Shown: piece after piece, positions 50,349 through 62,304 of the stretch
Layout: every line of letters begins with the position of its first letter
Numbering within the stretch: position 1 is the stretch's first letter
Assembly: GCA_012729395.1 (NCBI GenBank)
Contig: JAAYDF010000284.1
Coordinates: forward strand, 66,441-130,440
Reading direction: 5' to 3'
From: Phycisphaerae bacterium
Lineage (GTDB): Bacteria > Planctomycetota > Phycisphaerae > UBA1845 > PWPN01
Length of the DNA: 64,000 bases
Made by a program: the position numbers and the translations under genes
Notes under the pieces: generated by a model
Database searches by the model: none
What the model was told of the DNA's origin: nothing
Seen by the model: the letters and a program-made list of their open reading frames with translations, nothing else

Positions 50349-51497
50349 GTGAGCTCAGAGAGCGAATGGGTTCCGCTGTCGTCGGTTGCTGATGAGCCTT
50401 TGCCTACCGTGCGATCTGACCCGACGGTGGTGTATGCGTTGATCGCCCTGACGGCGTTTTTGGCGGTGGTCGGCTTGGCAGGCCTGATTGCCGGTCTGGT
50501 GCTCATCAGCACTCAGTCTGACGTTTCGTCCGTATGGAAAGTGGTGGCGGTGATTTCCCCGCTGACGGTGAGTTTGGCGGCTTGCGGTTTGCTGCTGGGT
50601 CATATTGCGGTGATTCGCCGATTGGATCGAGTCAGTCGGCATACAGCCGAGGTCGAACAGCGTACCGCGTTGTTGGCTGAGCAGGCTGCCGCTCTGAGTC
50701 GGCCGGCCGCGGCCCCCGCCGTGGCGATCGATCCGCAAGCCCTTTATCGCGTGCTGGCTCAAATCGAGGAGACTCTGTTGCTGCCCGACGAGCAGCGGTC
50801 GCGGCGTTACGCGGCCCGTGTCGCCGCCGAGTCGCAGAAGAGGCTCGCCGACGCGGAGCAATTCATCACCTCCAAGGACTTCCACAGAGCCCGTGAGCAA
50901 CTGGCGACCCTGGCGACTCGCTTTGGGGCCGATGAGCAGATCAAGGCGGCGGAGGCACGATTGGAGCAGGCCGCCCAGAAGGCCCAAGCGCAGGACATCG
51001 AGGATACCCGGAACCGGCTGCGTGAGTTGATGTCCGCGAGCCAGTGGGACAAGTCTGAGCAACTGGCCCGCGAACTGGCGGACAAGTACCCGACCGCCAC
51101 TGAACCGCTGGGTTTCATCGAGATGGTTTGCCGCGAGCGTCAGGTCTTCGAGCAGCGCCACCGCCTGCGGTTGCACGAGGAGATCCAACGTTTTGTGAAT
51201 GAAAGGCGATGGCAGGAGGCGGCTCAGGCGGCTCGAACGTTCATCACCACCTTTCCGATTGGCCAGGACAGCGAGGCGCTGCGCACTCAGTTGGACACGC
51301 TTGAAGCCAACGCGGAGATTCAGACCCGCCAGCAGTTGGAGCACCTGATCAAGGAGCGCATCCGCGAGCATCGTTATTGGGACGCGGTGGATGTGGCTCG
51401 CCGGCTGATTATGGACTACCCCTTCAGCCCGCAGGCAAACGCGCTGCGAAGCCAATTGCCGCGTCTCGAAGAGCTTGCTCGGACACAGCAAGCGTGA
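50349..51497 (+). CDS. Membrane protein with long TPR/coiled-coil C-terminal domain
   Basis: A 382-residue protein. GTG 50349 is chosen because GGAG lies seven bases upstream; a GTG at 50286 overlapping the previous stop is an alternative. Two hydrophobic segments near the N-terminus (VVYALIALTAFLAVVGLAGL and VVAVISPLTVSLAACGLLLG) are followed by a long helical region. That region has TPR-like helices such as LADAEQFITSKDFHRAREQL, LRELMSASQWDKSEQLAREL and EEIQRFVNERRWQEAAQAAR, spaced about 70 residues apart. It resembles tetratricopeptide scaffold proteins. Function unknown. Confidence 0.7.
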   Translation: MSSESEWVPLSSVADEPLPTVRSDPTVVYALIALTAFLAVVGLAGLIAGLVLISTQSDVSSVWKVVAVISPLTVSLAACGLLLGHIAVIRRLDRVSRHTAEVEQRTALLAEQAAALSRPAAAPAVAIDPQALYRVLAQIEETLLLPDEQRSRRYAARVAAESQKRLADAEQFITSKDFHRAREQLATLATRFGADEQIKAAEARLEQAAQKAQAQDIEDTRNRLRELMSASQWDKSEQLARELADKYPTATEPLGFIEMVCRERQVFEQRHRLRLHEEIQRFVNERRWQEAAQAARTFITTFPIGQDSEALRTQLDTLEANAEIQTRQQLEHLIKERIREHRYWDAVDVARRLIMDYPFSPQANALRSQLPRLEELARTQQA

Positions 51498-51542
51498 ATG
51501 GGGGTCGGCTTGTACCAGCAGGAACAAGCCATCGCCGCGATA

Positions 51543-54143
<2,601 letters not shown>

Positions 54144-54152
54144 TCATGGTTG

Positions 54153-54536
54153 TTAGTTGGCTGTTCGCCCCAACGTTCGTGGGCCGCCGAACACGACTCG
54201 CGACACACCGCTCTGGGGCAGTCCCTCCCGCAGGAGGCTCACCAGCCGTTCTTCCCAGGTCATCCGCAGCCGGTAGCGTACGGCCGGCTCGGCGATACTC
54301 AGGCGTAACACCCCGGCCCGCACTTCGACATCCAGCACATGGTCCATGAGTTCGGGGCCGGCCTGCTCCCAGAGGAGTTCCAGCAGCTCGCGTTCGCGCC
54401 GTGGCCGCGGCCGTAACGCCCTCCCCAGCACATCCGCGAGGACGGGCCCCACGGGCTGGGCCGGCCGGGTCCGGCGACGGGTGCGATTTCGCTGCACCCA
54501 CTGCAAGCGCGTTGTCTCATCGGGGCCGGGTTGCAT
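54153..54536 (-). CDS. DciA-like (DUF721) helicase loader
   Basis: A 127-residue protein. After a basic N-terminus (RNRTRRRTRPAQPVGPVLAD) comes the DUF721 domain: LLELLWEQAGPELMDHVLDV, VRAGVLRLSIAEPAVRYRLR and EERLVSLLREG. DUF721/DciA proteins load the replicative helicase in bacteria without DnaC/DnaI. The start is three bases after the dnaN stop, and gyrB follows after 66 bases, a typical position for DciA. No recF lies between dnaN and gyrB. Confidence 0.85.
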   Translation of the reverse strand: MQPGPDETTRLQWVQRNRTRRRTRPAQPVGPVLADVLGRALRPRPRRERELLELLWEQAGPELMDHVLDVEVRAGVLRLSIAEPAVRYRLRMTWEERLVSLLREGLPQSGVSRVVFGGPRTLGRTAN

Positions 54537-54539
54537 ACA

Positions 54540-55634
54540 TCACGCCAAGTTCACAGGCATGACCACGTAGAGGAAGCCGCCGGCCTTGATAACCCCGGGC
54601 CGATCGGCGTCCCGCATCTCCAAACTCACGGTCGGTGTCCCCGCCACCCGCAGCGCATCCTCGACGAACACCGGGCTGAAGCCGATCTCGAGCGCCGGCC
54701 CGTCGAACTCCACGGGCATGGCCACCGTCGCCTCGCCCTGCTCGGGGGCACGGCTGGACAGCACCAACTGGTTATCCGCAAACCGCAGGCGGATCCCCTT
54801 GGACTGCTCGTTGGTCAGCAGGGCCGCCCGCCGCACCGCACTGCGAAACTCCTCAGTGTTGAGCTGCACCTGACGGTCGGCGTCCTTGGGGATGACATCT
54901 TGATACTGCGGGAAGTGCCCCTCGACCAGCGCCGAGCTGACGACATAAGCTCCCGCCCGCGCCAGGATCTGATTCTCGCGCAGCTCGATGACCACGGGGC
55001 CTTCCGCGGCGGCCAGCGCGCGCTGCAGGATGCTCATGGTCTTCACCGGAGCGATGACCCGCTTGTCGTCCCCGGCCATCTTGTCGGGCACGCACGACGC
55101 CCAGGCCAGGCGGCGCCCATCCGTCGCGACCAGATTCAGTTTCTTGCCGTGCTTCTCCCAGAGTATGCCGTTGATCGCGTACCGCGTGTTCTCCTTGGCG
55201 ACGGCGAAGATCGTCTGGTCGATGGCGGTCTGCAGGGCGGCGGCCTCGATCGCGATGTCGCCGTCCCCTTCGAGGTCCGGCACGGCCGGGAACTCGGCGG
55301 GATCCTGGATGTAGATCTCGAAGTGGCTGTCGCGACCGCGGATGTGGCAGCGCTCGTCCTCGACCTTGAGTTCGAGGGTCTCATCCACGCTCTCGCGGGT
55401 GATCTGCATGACCTTATCAAGCGGGACGAGCACCTCGCCCGCCACACGGACCTCGACCTGGTGCACGGTGGCTCGTACGTTGACCTCTTGATCGGTCGCG
55501 CAGATCAGGAGCCCGTCGTTGGCCGCGGCGAAGCGTACGCACTTCAACAGCTCCTTGGTGGTCCGGCTGGCCACCACGCCCGAGCCAATGCCGAGAACCT
55601 CGACCAGGGCACTGCGATTGATGATTACATGCAT
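54540..55634 (-). CDS. dnaN: DNA polymerase III beta sliding clamp
   Basis: A 364-residue clamp with three similar domains. It begins MHVIINRSALVEVLGIGSGV. VEVRVAGEVLVPLDKVMQIT, GILWEKHGKKLNLVATDGRR and the end ADRPGVIKAGGFLYVVMPVN are characteristic, the last forming the C-terminal strand that lines the peptide-binding pocket. It encircles DNA and tethers the polymerase. Upstream is the region with DnaA-box-like sequences, and dciA follows. Confidence 0.95.
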   Translation of the reverse strand: MHVIINRSALVEVLGIGSGVVASRTTKELLKCVRFAAANDGLLICATDQEVNVRATVHQVEVRVAGEVLVPLDKVMQITRESVDETLELKVEDERCHIRGRDSHFEIYIQDPAEFPAVPDLEGDGDIAIEAAALQTAIDQTIFAVAKENTRYAINGILWEKHGKKLNLVATDGRRLAWASCVPDKMAGDDKRVIAPVKTMSILQRALAAAEGPVVIELRENQILARAGAYVVSSALVEGHFPQYQDVIPKDADRQVQLNTEEFRSAVRRAALLTNEQSKGIRLRFADNQLVLSSRAPEQGEATVAMPVEFDGPALEIGFSPVFVEDALRVAGTPTVSLEMRDADRPGVIKAGGFLYVVMPVNLA

Positions 55635-55699
55635 GGACCACCTGCTCCTTTGCGTGGGGGCGACACGTTGCTCCGCCCGTGTGTTGATCCTTTGTTCTT

Positions 55700-55721
55700 C
55701 TGAATTGAGTTAACAATTCAG
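55700..55721. repeat. Perfect 8-bp inverted repeat in AT-rich segment
   Basis: CTGAATTG (55700-55707), six-base centre AGTTAA, CAATTCAG (55714-55721). It lies upstream of dnaN, where an operator or an unwinding element would be expected. Confidence 0.5.
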
Positions 55722-55822
55722 TCGTATTCGTAAGGGCTGTGACTGGTGATCGTTTCGCGACCCTTGCGTTTCTAACCTTCCATTTTACCGTTCCTTGCGC
55801 ATGGCTGGCGGATGCCGGGGCG

Positions 55823-55831
55823 TGTGGATAA
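55823..55831 (-). promoter_or_regulatory. Consensus DnaA box (TTATCCACA)
   Basis: TGTGGATAA on the plus strand is the exact complement of TTATCCACA. It is the only perfect 9-mer seen in the dnaN-dnaA gap. Confidence 0.6.
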
Positions 55832-55933
55832 CCTGTCAGTGAATCAGCATCGTTCGCCAGGTGGCCACAGCCCGCCGAGATTCTTGCCCGCGGCCCGGCG
55901 AAGCCAGCGGTAGGATACCGCAAAAGCGACAAG

Positions 55934-55942
55934 TTATCCACT
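55934..55942 (+). promoter_or_regulatory. Near-consensus DnaA box (TTATCCACT)
   Basis: Matches the box at eight of nine positions and faces the box at 55823-55831, 102 bases away. Confidence 0.5.
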
Positions 55943-56120
55943 GGCTATCGCGACCGCTGTGAGTGGCGATGGTGCCTTCGGGCGGTCGCTTCTGGGCCCT
56001 CGCTGCGGCCTCCGGGAGGGCGGCTTGGCGGGGCCGGCCAGCCGGGGTGACGGGGCCCCAGGGCGCTCGGAATCTGCCTGCGTCTTCGCCCGGGCTGTTC
56101 GGACGTCCCCGTCGTCTGCT

Positions 56121-57446
56121 TTACGCCAAGCGTTGGCGGAGCTTGGCGGTGAGGTCATCGAGGGTTTGTTGGAGCTCGACATTCTGGCTGCATAGCTCGC
56201 CGATGGTGCGGTCCGCGTGCAAGACGGTGGTGTGGTCGCGTCCCCCGAAGTAGCCGCCGATTTCCTCGAAGCTGAGCGAGGTGAGGATGCGGGCCAAGCG
56301 CATGCAGACTTGGCGGGGGAAGGCCACGGAGCGGTTGCGGCGTTTGCCTTGCAGGTCGGCCAGGCGGATCGAGAAGTGCTCGCTGACCACTTCCATGATA
56401 TCAATGATACTGATTTGCCGGCTACGGGCGGGGCCGAGGTCGCCGAGGGCTTGGCGGGCGATGTCCAGGGTCACGGCCCCGCCATACTGCTGGGCGGTGG
56501 CCAGCACGCGGGTGAGGGCTCCTTCCAGCTCTCGGGTGTTGGAATGCACGGTCGCGGCGATGTGGTGCACGACGTCTTCGGGCAGGTCAGCGCAGCGCAG
56601 GCCGGCCTTCTTGCGCACGATCGCCATGCGCGTCTCCAGGCAGGGCAGGTCAATGCGGGCGACGAGCCCCCAGTTGAACCGGCTGACGAGCCTGTCTTCG
56701 AGGCTTGGTATGCCGTTGGGGGGTTCGTCGGCGGAGAGAATAATCTGTCGGTGCGACTGGTACAGGGTGTTGTACGTGTGGAAGAATTCTTCTCGGCTCT
56801 GTTCGCGGGCGGCGAGGAACTGGATGTCGTCGATGATCAGCACGTCCATGTGCCGGTAATGCTGCCGAAACTTGTGGACGGCCCCGCGCTCGATGGCCTC
56901 GACGTAATGGTTGGTGAAGGTTTCGCAGGATAAGTAGGCGACCTTGCCGGAGCCGTGGTTGCGGGCATGGATTTGGTGGCAGACGGCCTGGAGTAGATGG
57001 GTCTTTCCCAGCCCGACGGCTCCATGGATGAAGAGCGGGTTGTAGACTTCTCCGGGCGACTCGGCGACGGCGACGCAGGCGGCGTGGGCGAGCCGGTTTT
57101 CAGGTCCGGTGACGAAGTTCTCGAAGGTGTAGTCTCTGTCGAGCAGGAGATCATCGGCCCCTTCCTCAAAGGAGAGTGGGCGTTCGTCGGGGCGTGGTTG
57201 TGTCGGGGGAGCGAACTCGACGGTGACCAGCCGGCCGGTGACACTCTGGGCGGCCCGGTTGAAGGCGGTTTGGCATTGGTTGGAGAGATACTCATGGTGA
57301 GCGGCGGTGGCGACGCCCACGCGAATGACGCCGTGGTCGAGGTCGAGTGGTTCAAGCGTGGAGAACCACGGACGGGTGAGCTCGGGCGCCTGACTGCGGA
57401 GGGCGACGAGGATATCACTCCAGGTGCGATAGCCAAGGTTGCCCAT
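56121..57446 (-). CDS. dnaA: Chromosomal replication initiator DnaA
   Basis: A 441-residue DnaA. The start is set at ATG 57446, giving MGNLGYRTWSDILVALRSQA, because earlier in-frame sequence is not DnaA-like. Domain I is about residues 1-80 and YTFENFVTGPENRLAHAACV opens domain III. Walker A GAVGLGKT is 142-149, Walker B VLIIDDIQFLAAREQSREEF follows, and the DNA-binding signature is EEIGGYFGGRDHTTVLHADR. It binds DnaA boxes and opens the origin. The upstream gap to hemL has no clear box; the downstream gap to dnaN does. Confidence 0.95.
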   Translation of the reverse strand: MGNLGYRTWSDILVALRSQAPELTRPWFSTLEPLDLDHGVIRVGVATAAHHEYLSNQCQTAFNRAAQSVTGRLVTVEFAPPTQPRPDERPLSFEEGADDLLLDRDYTFENFVTGPENRLAHAACVAVAESPGEVYNPLFIHGAVGLGKTHLLQAVCHQIHARNHGSGKVAYLSCETFTNHYVEAIERGAVHKFRQHYRHMDVLIIDDIQFLAAREQSREEFFHTYNTLYQSHRQIILSADEPPNGIPSLEDRLVSRFNWGLVARIDLPCLETRMAIVRKKAGLRCADLPEDVVHHIAATVHSNTRELEGALTRVLATAQQYGGAVTLDIARQALGDLGPARSRQISIIDIMEVVSEHFSIRLADLQGKRRNRSVAFPRQVCMRLARILTSLSFEEIGGYFGGRDHTTVLHADRTIGELCSQNVELQQTLDDLTAKLRQRLA

Positions 57447-57750
57447 GGGTTGCGATCTCGTTCTGTGCGTCTCGGCGCGGCGTTGCCGTCTACCGTGAAG
57501 CGATCCTTTGGGGCGGTCGGGGAATACTGCCCAATCCCCCGAGCGGGCCGATGCCATGCCGAGCCTGCGGGATGGGCTTCCAACCGATTGGCGCATGGAC
57601 GGTTACAGCATTGGCGGCTGGGCCGGTACACGGCTGTGGGCCAAGCGCAACCGCGGGGGGCATGATACGCGCGGTTTTGGGATATTACCAGCCACAAAAT
57701 GTGGTGGCGGTTGTGTTAGCGTCCCCCGTGACGTGGTGGTATGATTCCTT
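57447..57750. other. Divergent region between dnaA and hemL
   Basis: No gene is supported. A small palindrome CCACAAAATGTGG (57692-57704) may be an operator. A TATGAT at 57740-57745 lies only six bases before the first hemL start codon, which would give a leaderless or near-leaderless transcript if used; this is speculative. Confidence 0.45.
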
Positions 57751-59079
57751 GTGATGGTTCGCAAGAATGCAGTGCAGAAACCTGTCGTCCGGACACGGGC
57801 CCAGTCGTCGTCGGCGTTTGAGACCGCGCAGGCGGTGTTGGCGGGTGGTGTCAGCTCGCCGGTCCGCGCGTTCCAAGCGGTCGGTGGGACGCCGTTGTTC
57901 ATCGCCAAGGCCAAAGGGGCGGTGATCACGGATCTGGATGGCAACGCCTACATTGACTATGTGGGGGCCTGGGGCCCGCTGATTCTGGGTCATGCGGAGG
58001 AGCGTGCTCAGGCGGCGGCCAGCAAGGTGTTGGATAAGGGGTGGTCCTTTGGAGCGCCCACCGAGCAAGAGACGCGCTTGGCCGTTCGCATCGCCGCGGA
58101 TGTGCCGGGTATTGATATGGTGCGTTTCGTCAATTCGGGCACGGAAGCGACCATGAGTGCGGTGCGTTTGGCGCGTGGATTCACAGGCCGCGATCTGATC
58201 GTCAAGTGTGAGGGGTGCTACCACGGCCACTCGGATGGTTTGTTGGTGGAGGCGGGCTCGGGTTTGGCGACGTTTGGCGTGCCCTCTTCGGCGGGAGTGC
58301 CGGCCGGTCTGACCGCTCTGACCTTGGTGGTTCCCTACAATGATCTCGACGCGGCGAGCCAAGTCTTCGCCGAGCAGGGGCAGCGCATTGCTGCGTTTCT
58401 CGTAGAGCCTATTGCGGGTAATATGGGTTGTGTTCCCCCGGCCGGCGGTTATCTCGCGGGTTTGAGCAGGCTATGCAACGAGCACGGCGCTCTGCTGATT
58501 TTCGATGAGGTGATGAGCGGTTATCGGGTTGGCCTGCGGGGGGCCCAGGGTTTGTACGGTATCGAGCCGGACATTACCTGCTTGGGCAAGATCATCGGTG
58601 GCGGGTTGCCGGTTGGGGCGTATGGGGCTCGGGCGGCGGTGATGGAGCAGCTCAGCCCGTTGGGGCCGGTGTATCAGGCGGGCACGTTGTCGGGTAATCC
58701 GCTGGCGATGGCGGTCGGTTTGGCGACGGTCGAGGCGCTGCATGAGCCGGGCGTCTACGAACGGCTGGAGGCGTTGTCGGCGCGGTTGTCGGCGGGCCTG
58801 GCGGAGGCGGCCGGCGCCGCGGGCTTGCCCCTGTTCGAGACGCGAGTCGGCAGCATGCTGGGTGTTTTCTTCCAGCCGGGGCCGGTGATCGATTACGCCT
58901 CAGCGAAGCGCAGCGACACTCATGCGTACGCTCGCTTTTTTCATGCCATGCTTGACCAGGGCATTTACCTGCCACCTTCGCAGTTTGAGACGCTGTTTGT
59001 CTCCCTCGCCCACACTGAAGAGCAGATCGACCAAACGATCGCGGCCGCCGCGAAAGCGTTTGCGGCAATAGCCGCCTAG
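57751..59079 (+). CDS. hemL: Glutamate-1-semialdehyde 2,1-aminomutase
   Basis: A 442-residue PLP enzyme of the C5 haem pathway. VLAGGVSSPVRAFQAVGGTP is the N-terminal signature, SGTEATMSAVRLARGFTGRD the substrate loop, and KCEGCYHGHSDGLLVEAGSG is typical of HemL. The Schiff-base lysine is K280 in TCLGKIIGGGLPVGAYGA, with the aspartate in LIFDEVMSGYR. It forms 5-aminolevulinate from glutamate-1-semialdehyde. Translation starts at GTG 57751 or ATG 57754. It diverges from dnaA. Confidence 0.94.
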   Translation: MMVRKNAVQKPVVRTRAQSSSAFETAQAVLAGGVSSPVRAFQAVGGTPLFIAKAKGAVITDLDGNAYIDYVGAWGPLILGHAEERAQAAASKVLDKGWSFGAPTEQETRLAVRIAADVPGIDMVRFVNSGTEATMSAVRLARGFTGRDLIVKCEGCYHGHSDGLLVEAGSGLATFGVPSSAGVPAGLTALTLVVPYNDLDAASQVFAEQGQRIAAFLVEPIAGNMGCVPPAGGYLAGLSRLCNEHGALLIFDEVMSGYRVGLRGAQGLYGIEPDITCLGKIIGGGLPVGAYGARAAVMEQLSPLGPVYQAGTLSGNPLAMAVGLATVEALHEPGVYERLEALSARLSAGLAEAAGAAGLPLFETRVGSMLGVFFQPGPVIDYASAKRSDTHAYARFFHAMLDQGIYLPPSQFETLFVSLAHTEEQIDQTIAAAAKAFAAIAA

Positions 59080-59353
59080 TGGTTGGGGGCGGGTGAACCA
59101 ACGGGCTGATTCCTCGTATTGATCTGGGTCGGGTATCACTCGCTTGCCGCGAGGCGAAACAGGCAGAGGTACCGCCGGGGTGCTGGATTAGGGGCCTCGA
59201 CTTGGCTTGCATCCTAAGATACTTCCTTTATAACTCTTTTCCAGGGATGAGCCAGTCTACATCTCACCTCGCCGTCGCAGGTCTCGCGTGTTCAGCTTGC
59301 ACAGGGCGGTTGTTTGAATAGGGTCCGGTCGTTGGGGCGGGGCTATACTGGGT

Positions 59354-60766
59354 ATGGTTGATCAGGCAGGTGTGCCGCGGCTGGTCACGGCCCCTGGCGA
59401 GGGGTTTCGCTGGATGCTTAGGGCGACGGGGGTGCGGGTGGTTGGCAGGATTCGGCACGTAGTGTGTTGGGCTTCGGCGGTGGGGATGATCGTCGCGGCC
59501 GGTCTGCAGTTCTCGCGCTGGCTGCTTCGTGTTCCGGTGCCGCATGAGTTGGTATTCCTGGCGGTGGCGCTTGGGGTTGCCTTGCCCACGGGGATGTGGT
59601 GGTCCTGGGCGGATGGCGTGTTGGCTCGCGCGGGGCGGTCCACACTACGTTTCCTGGCCGGCGGATTCTCGGTCTTGATGTTGTCGCCGGTGGTTTGGGT
59701 TTTCACCGGCGCGCGCGAGGTGTGGGACGCCTATCCGCTTGTGCTGATCATGTGGATCATGCTGTGGCACATGGCGGTGGTGATCGTAGGTTACGTGGCG
59801 GTCGCGGCGGGCACGGGTGGGCGCCTGTTGACGGCCTTAGGGGGGATGTTGAAGCGGGGGGCGACTGGTGAGGCGGAGCCGGTGGACGCGGATTGTGGGC
59901 AATCGCCGGGGCTGACACGAAGGTCTGTGTTGGTGATGGCGGGTTCGGCCCTTCCGCTCGTTCTTGCGGGGACGGGTACCGCGGGCGGTCTGAAGCAGGC
60001 CGGCCGATTCCGCGTTCGCCGCATCCAGATGGCCGCTCCCAGGCTGCCGCGTCACCTCAAGGGCCTGACGGTGACGCATATCAGCGATATGCACGTGGGC
60101 AGGCTGTACACCCCGGATCACTTGCCGCGGTTGGTCGAAGCGGTCAACGATTTGGGTAGCGACATGGTGGTCATCACCGGCGACGTAGTCGATCACGCGA
60201 TCCAGTTTCTGCCTTGTGCGCTCGAGGCCATCGGCCAGATGGAACATCGTTATGGGCGGTTCAGCGTCGTCGGCAATCATGATCTGATTGACTCTCCGCA
60301 GCGGTTTCTGGCCGCATATGGCCTGAGTGAGCCCGGCTTGCTCTGTGATGTTTCTCGCCCGGTGCTCATCGATGGCGAGCGAATCCAGGTGGCGGGCCTG
60401 ATGTGGTCGTTCCAGGAGTACGCGACGGGGCGCGACCCCGGGCACGCGAGAAGAGCGGATGTGGCGTTGCTGGGCAGTGATCCCGCATGTTTCACGCTTG
60501 GCCTGGTGCATCATCCGCACGCGTTCGACGCTCTGGCCGCCCGCGGGGTGGACGTCGTGCTGGCCGGCCATACCCACGGCGGGCAACTCATGCTCACGCC
60601 GCCCGGCGCCCAGCGTCCCATTGGCGGAGGCAGCCTGTGGTTCAAGTACCTCTGGGGCGTCTATCAGCGGGAAGCCTCCCTGCTGCATGTGACTTCCGGA
60701 GTCGGCAACTGGTTTCCCGTGCGCATCAACGCCCCGGCCGAGATCGTGCAGATCCAACTGGTGTGA
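59354..60766 (+). CDS. Membrane-anchored metallophosphoesterase
   Basis: A 470-residue protein. The first ~190 residues carry four to five membrane segments (VVCWASAVGMIVAAGLQF, LVFLAVALGVALPTGMWW, LAGGFSVLMLSPVVWVF, IMLWHMAVVIVGYVAVAA). A Tat-like LTRRSVLVMAGSALPLVL precedes the calcineurin-like domain. The five metallophosphoesterase motifs are HISDMHVG, ITGDVVDH, SVVGNHD, LVHHPHAFD and LAGHTHGGQL. The domain resembles YkuE/YaeI-type phospholipid-related phosphodiesterases, acting outside the membrane; substrate inferred only. Confidence 0.87.
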   Translation: MVDQAGVPRLVTAPGEGFRWMLRATGVRVVGRIRHVVCWASAVGMIVAAGLQFSRWLLRVPVPHELVFLAVALGVALPTGMWWSWADGVLARAGRSTLRFLAGGFSVLMLSPVVWVFTGAREVWDAYPLVLIMWIMLWHMAVVIVGYVAVAAGTGGRLLTALGGMLKRGATGEAEPVDADCGQSPGLTRRSVLVMAGSALPLVLAGTGTAGGLKQAGRFRVRRIQMAAPRLPRHLKGLTVTHISDMHVGRLYTPDHLPRLVEAVNDLGSDMVVITGDVVDHAIQFLPCALEAIGQMEHRYGRFSVVGNHDLIDSPQRFLAAYGLSEPGLLCDVSRPVLIDGERIQVAGLMWSFQEYATGRDPGHARRADVALLGSDPACFTLGLVHHPHAFDALAARGVDVVLAGHTHGGQLMLTPPGAQRPIGGGSLWFKYLWGVYQREASLLHVTSGVGNWFPVRINAPAEIVQIQLV

Positions 60767-61161
60767 GGCGGATCGGCCAGAAGCCGGCCACGGATTTGCT
60801 TTGCGGTACCGATGTGTGACATGCGCTCCGCGGGCGCAACAACCCATGGCGAAGCGTCAATACCCCCTGCCGATCGTCCGCCGCCGTGGTTCTGGCTTCG
60901 GGCTTGGTCATGGATGGGGCATTGGGCATTCGCGATTGTGTCCCAGCAGTGTGATCATTGGCGAGCCGGTCTTCGCAGGGGTCGCCCGTGGCTCGGTTTG
61001 CCCTCGGCGTGAAGGCGGTTATGTTATGTGCGTGGTTGACCTGAATTGCGGCCACGGGGCGGTGAGGCCAACCCGGTGGTTCGCGGGAGTTGGGTAATTC
61101 ACGCCGCGCCGAAGGTCGCGTTGAAGCGAGGGCGTGTGCGACGCGCGAAGGGAGTACCGTG
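60767..61161. other. Gene-free stretch, nothing identified
   Basis: These 395 bases show no supported gene, repeat or promoter beyond the AAGGGAG ribosome site of the next gene at 61148-61154. Short open frames here have no family likeness. Confidence 0.5.
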
Positions 61162-62304
61162 ATGAGCGACGAGGCCCAAGGTTGCCGGGGTCGGCAAAGT
61201 GGCGTGACCACTCGTGATCTGCCGTCGATTGATCCGTTGGAGTTGGCCGGCGCCGAGCAAGTCGCCGATCTGATCGACAACGTGTACGCCAAGTCAGGCT
61301 ACAACGCCCGGCGACTGGCGGAGGCGGCCCAGCTATTCAGCAAGATGATCAACGACAACGCGACGATCTGCCTGACACTGGCGGGGGCGATGACCCCGAT
61401 CGGCATGAGCGGCGTGTTGAACGCGCTGATTCGTGCGGGGTTCATCGATTGCATCATCTCGACCGGGGCGAACCTGTACCACGATCTGCACCGTCCCTTC
61501 CGCTGCCCGATGGTGCAGGGTCATCACATTGTGGACGACAACGAGTTGGCCGAGGCGGGCATCGCGCGGATCTACGACGTGTTCATCGAAGAGGACGCGA
61601 CGCTGATGGCGACGGACCGCATCATCATCGAGGCCCTCAGGCAAATGGATCACGCGGGCCCGTTGTCCACGGCGAAGCTGCATCACGAATTGGGTCGAGT
61701 CGTATCGTCGTCGGCGGATCGGCCGGAGTGGTCGCTGCTGGCCACCGCGGCGCAATACGAGCTGCCCATCTACACCTCGTCGCCCGGCGACTCTTCGATC
61801 GCGATGAACTTGACGGTGCCGCACCTGTTCGGCAGGCCCGTACAGCTCGACCCGCTCAGGGATGTGATCGAGACGGCGGCGATCGTTTGGTCGGCCGAGC
61901 GCAATGGCGTGGTCATCGTGGGTGGCGGGTCGCCCAAGAACTTCTACCTGCAAACGCAGCCGACGATCCACCAGATCTTCATGGACTCCTCGCGGGGCGG
62001 ACACGACTACTTCATCCAGCTTGGCGTGGATTCGCCGCAGTGGGGCGGGCTCAGCGGGGCGACGCCCTCGGAAGCCCGCAGTTGGGGCAAGGTCAAGGAC
62101 GCGGTGGTCAACAACGTGGTCGTCTACTCGTGCGCCTCGTTGACGCTGCCCTTGCTGGCTCAATATGTGCTGGTGCGCAACCGCCCGCGACCGGCCCGAC
62201 GGTTGTACTCTCGCTTGGCGGAACTGACGGCGGCGTTCCGCGAAGAAGCCGCGAGCAACCCGGCCTTTCAGGAGACCCTCCAGGCGAGCGTTGGCGGTCA
62301 GTGA
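61162..62304 (+). CDS. Deoxyhypusine-synthase-family protein
   Basis: A 380-residue protein starting at ATG 61162 (GGGAG upstream; GTG 61159 possible). It matches the DHS fold: LFSKMINDNATICLTLAGAM, FIDCIISTGANLYHDLHRPF, AAIVWSAERNGVVIVGGGSP, and K259 in VGGGSPKNFYLQTQP in the position of the enzyme-forming lysine, then GGHDYFIQLGVDSPQWGGLS. DHS uses spermidine to modify eIF5A in eukaryotes and archaea; bacteria lack that substrate, and bacterial relatives are proposed to act in polyamine metabolism (homospermidine-synthase-like). The substrate is therefore open. Confidence 0.88.
   Translation: MSDEAQGCRGRQSGVTTRDLPSIDPLELAGAEQVADLIDNVYAKSGYNARRLAEAAQLFSKMINDNATICLTLAGAMTPIGMSGVLNALIRAGFIDCIISTGANLYHDLHRPFRCPMVQGHHIVDDNELAEAGIARIYDVFIEEDATLMATDRIIIEALRQMDHAGPLSTAKLHHELGRVVSSSADRPEWSLLATAAQYELPIYTSSPGDSSIAMNLTVPHLFGRPVQLDPLRDVIETAAIVWSAERNGVVIVGGGSPKNFYLQTQPTIHQIFMDSSRGGHDYFIQLGVDSPQWGGLSGATPSEARSWGKVKDAVVNNVVVYSCASLTLPLLAQYVLVRNRPRPARRLYSRLAELTAAFREEAASNPAFQETLQASVGGQ

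Larger units (their letters stand above)
55635..56120. other. Candidate replication origin (dnaN-dnaA intergenic region)
   Basis: This 486-base gap contains two DnaA-box-like 9-mers in opposite orientation (55823-55831 and 55934-55942) and a locally AT-rich 70-base stretch (about 55685-55755). That stretch includes a perfect inverted repeat CTGAATTG/CAATTCAG at 55700-55721. These are the ingredients of oriC. Few boxes were found, so the assignment is tentative. Confidence 0.45.
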
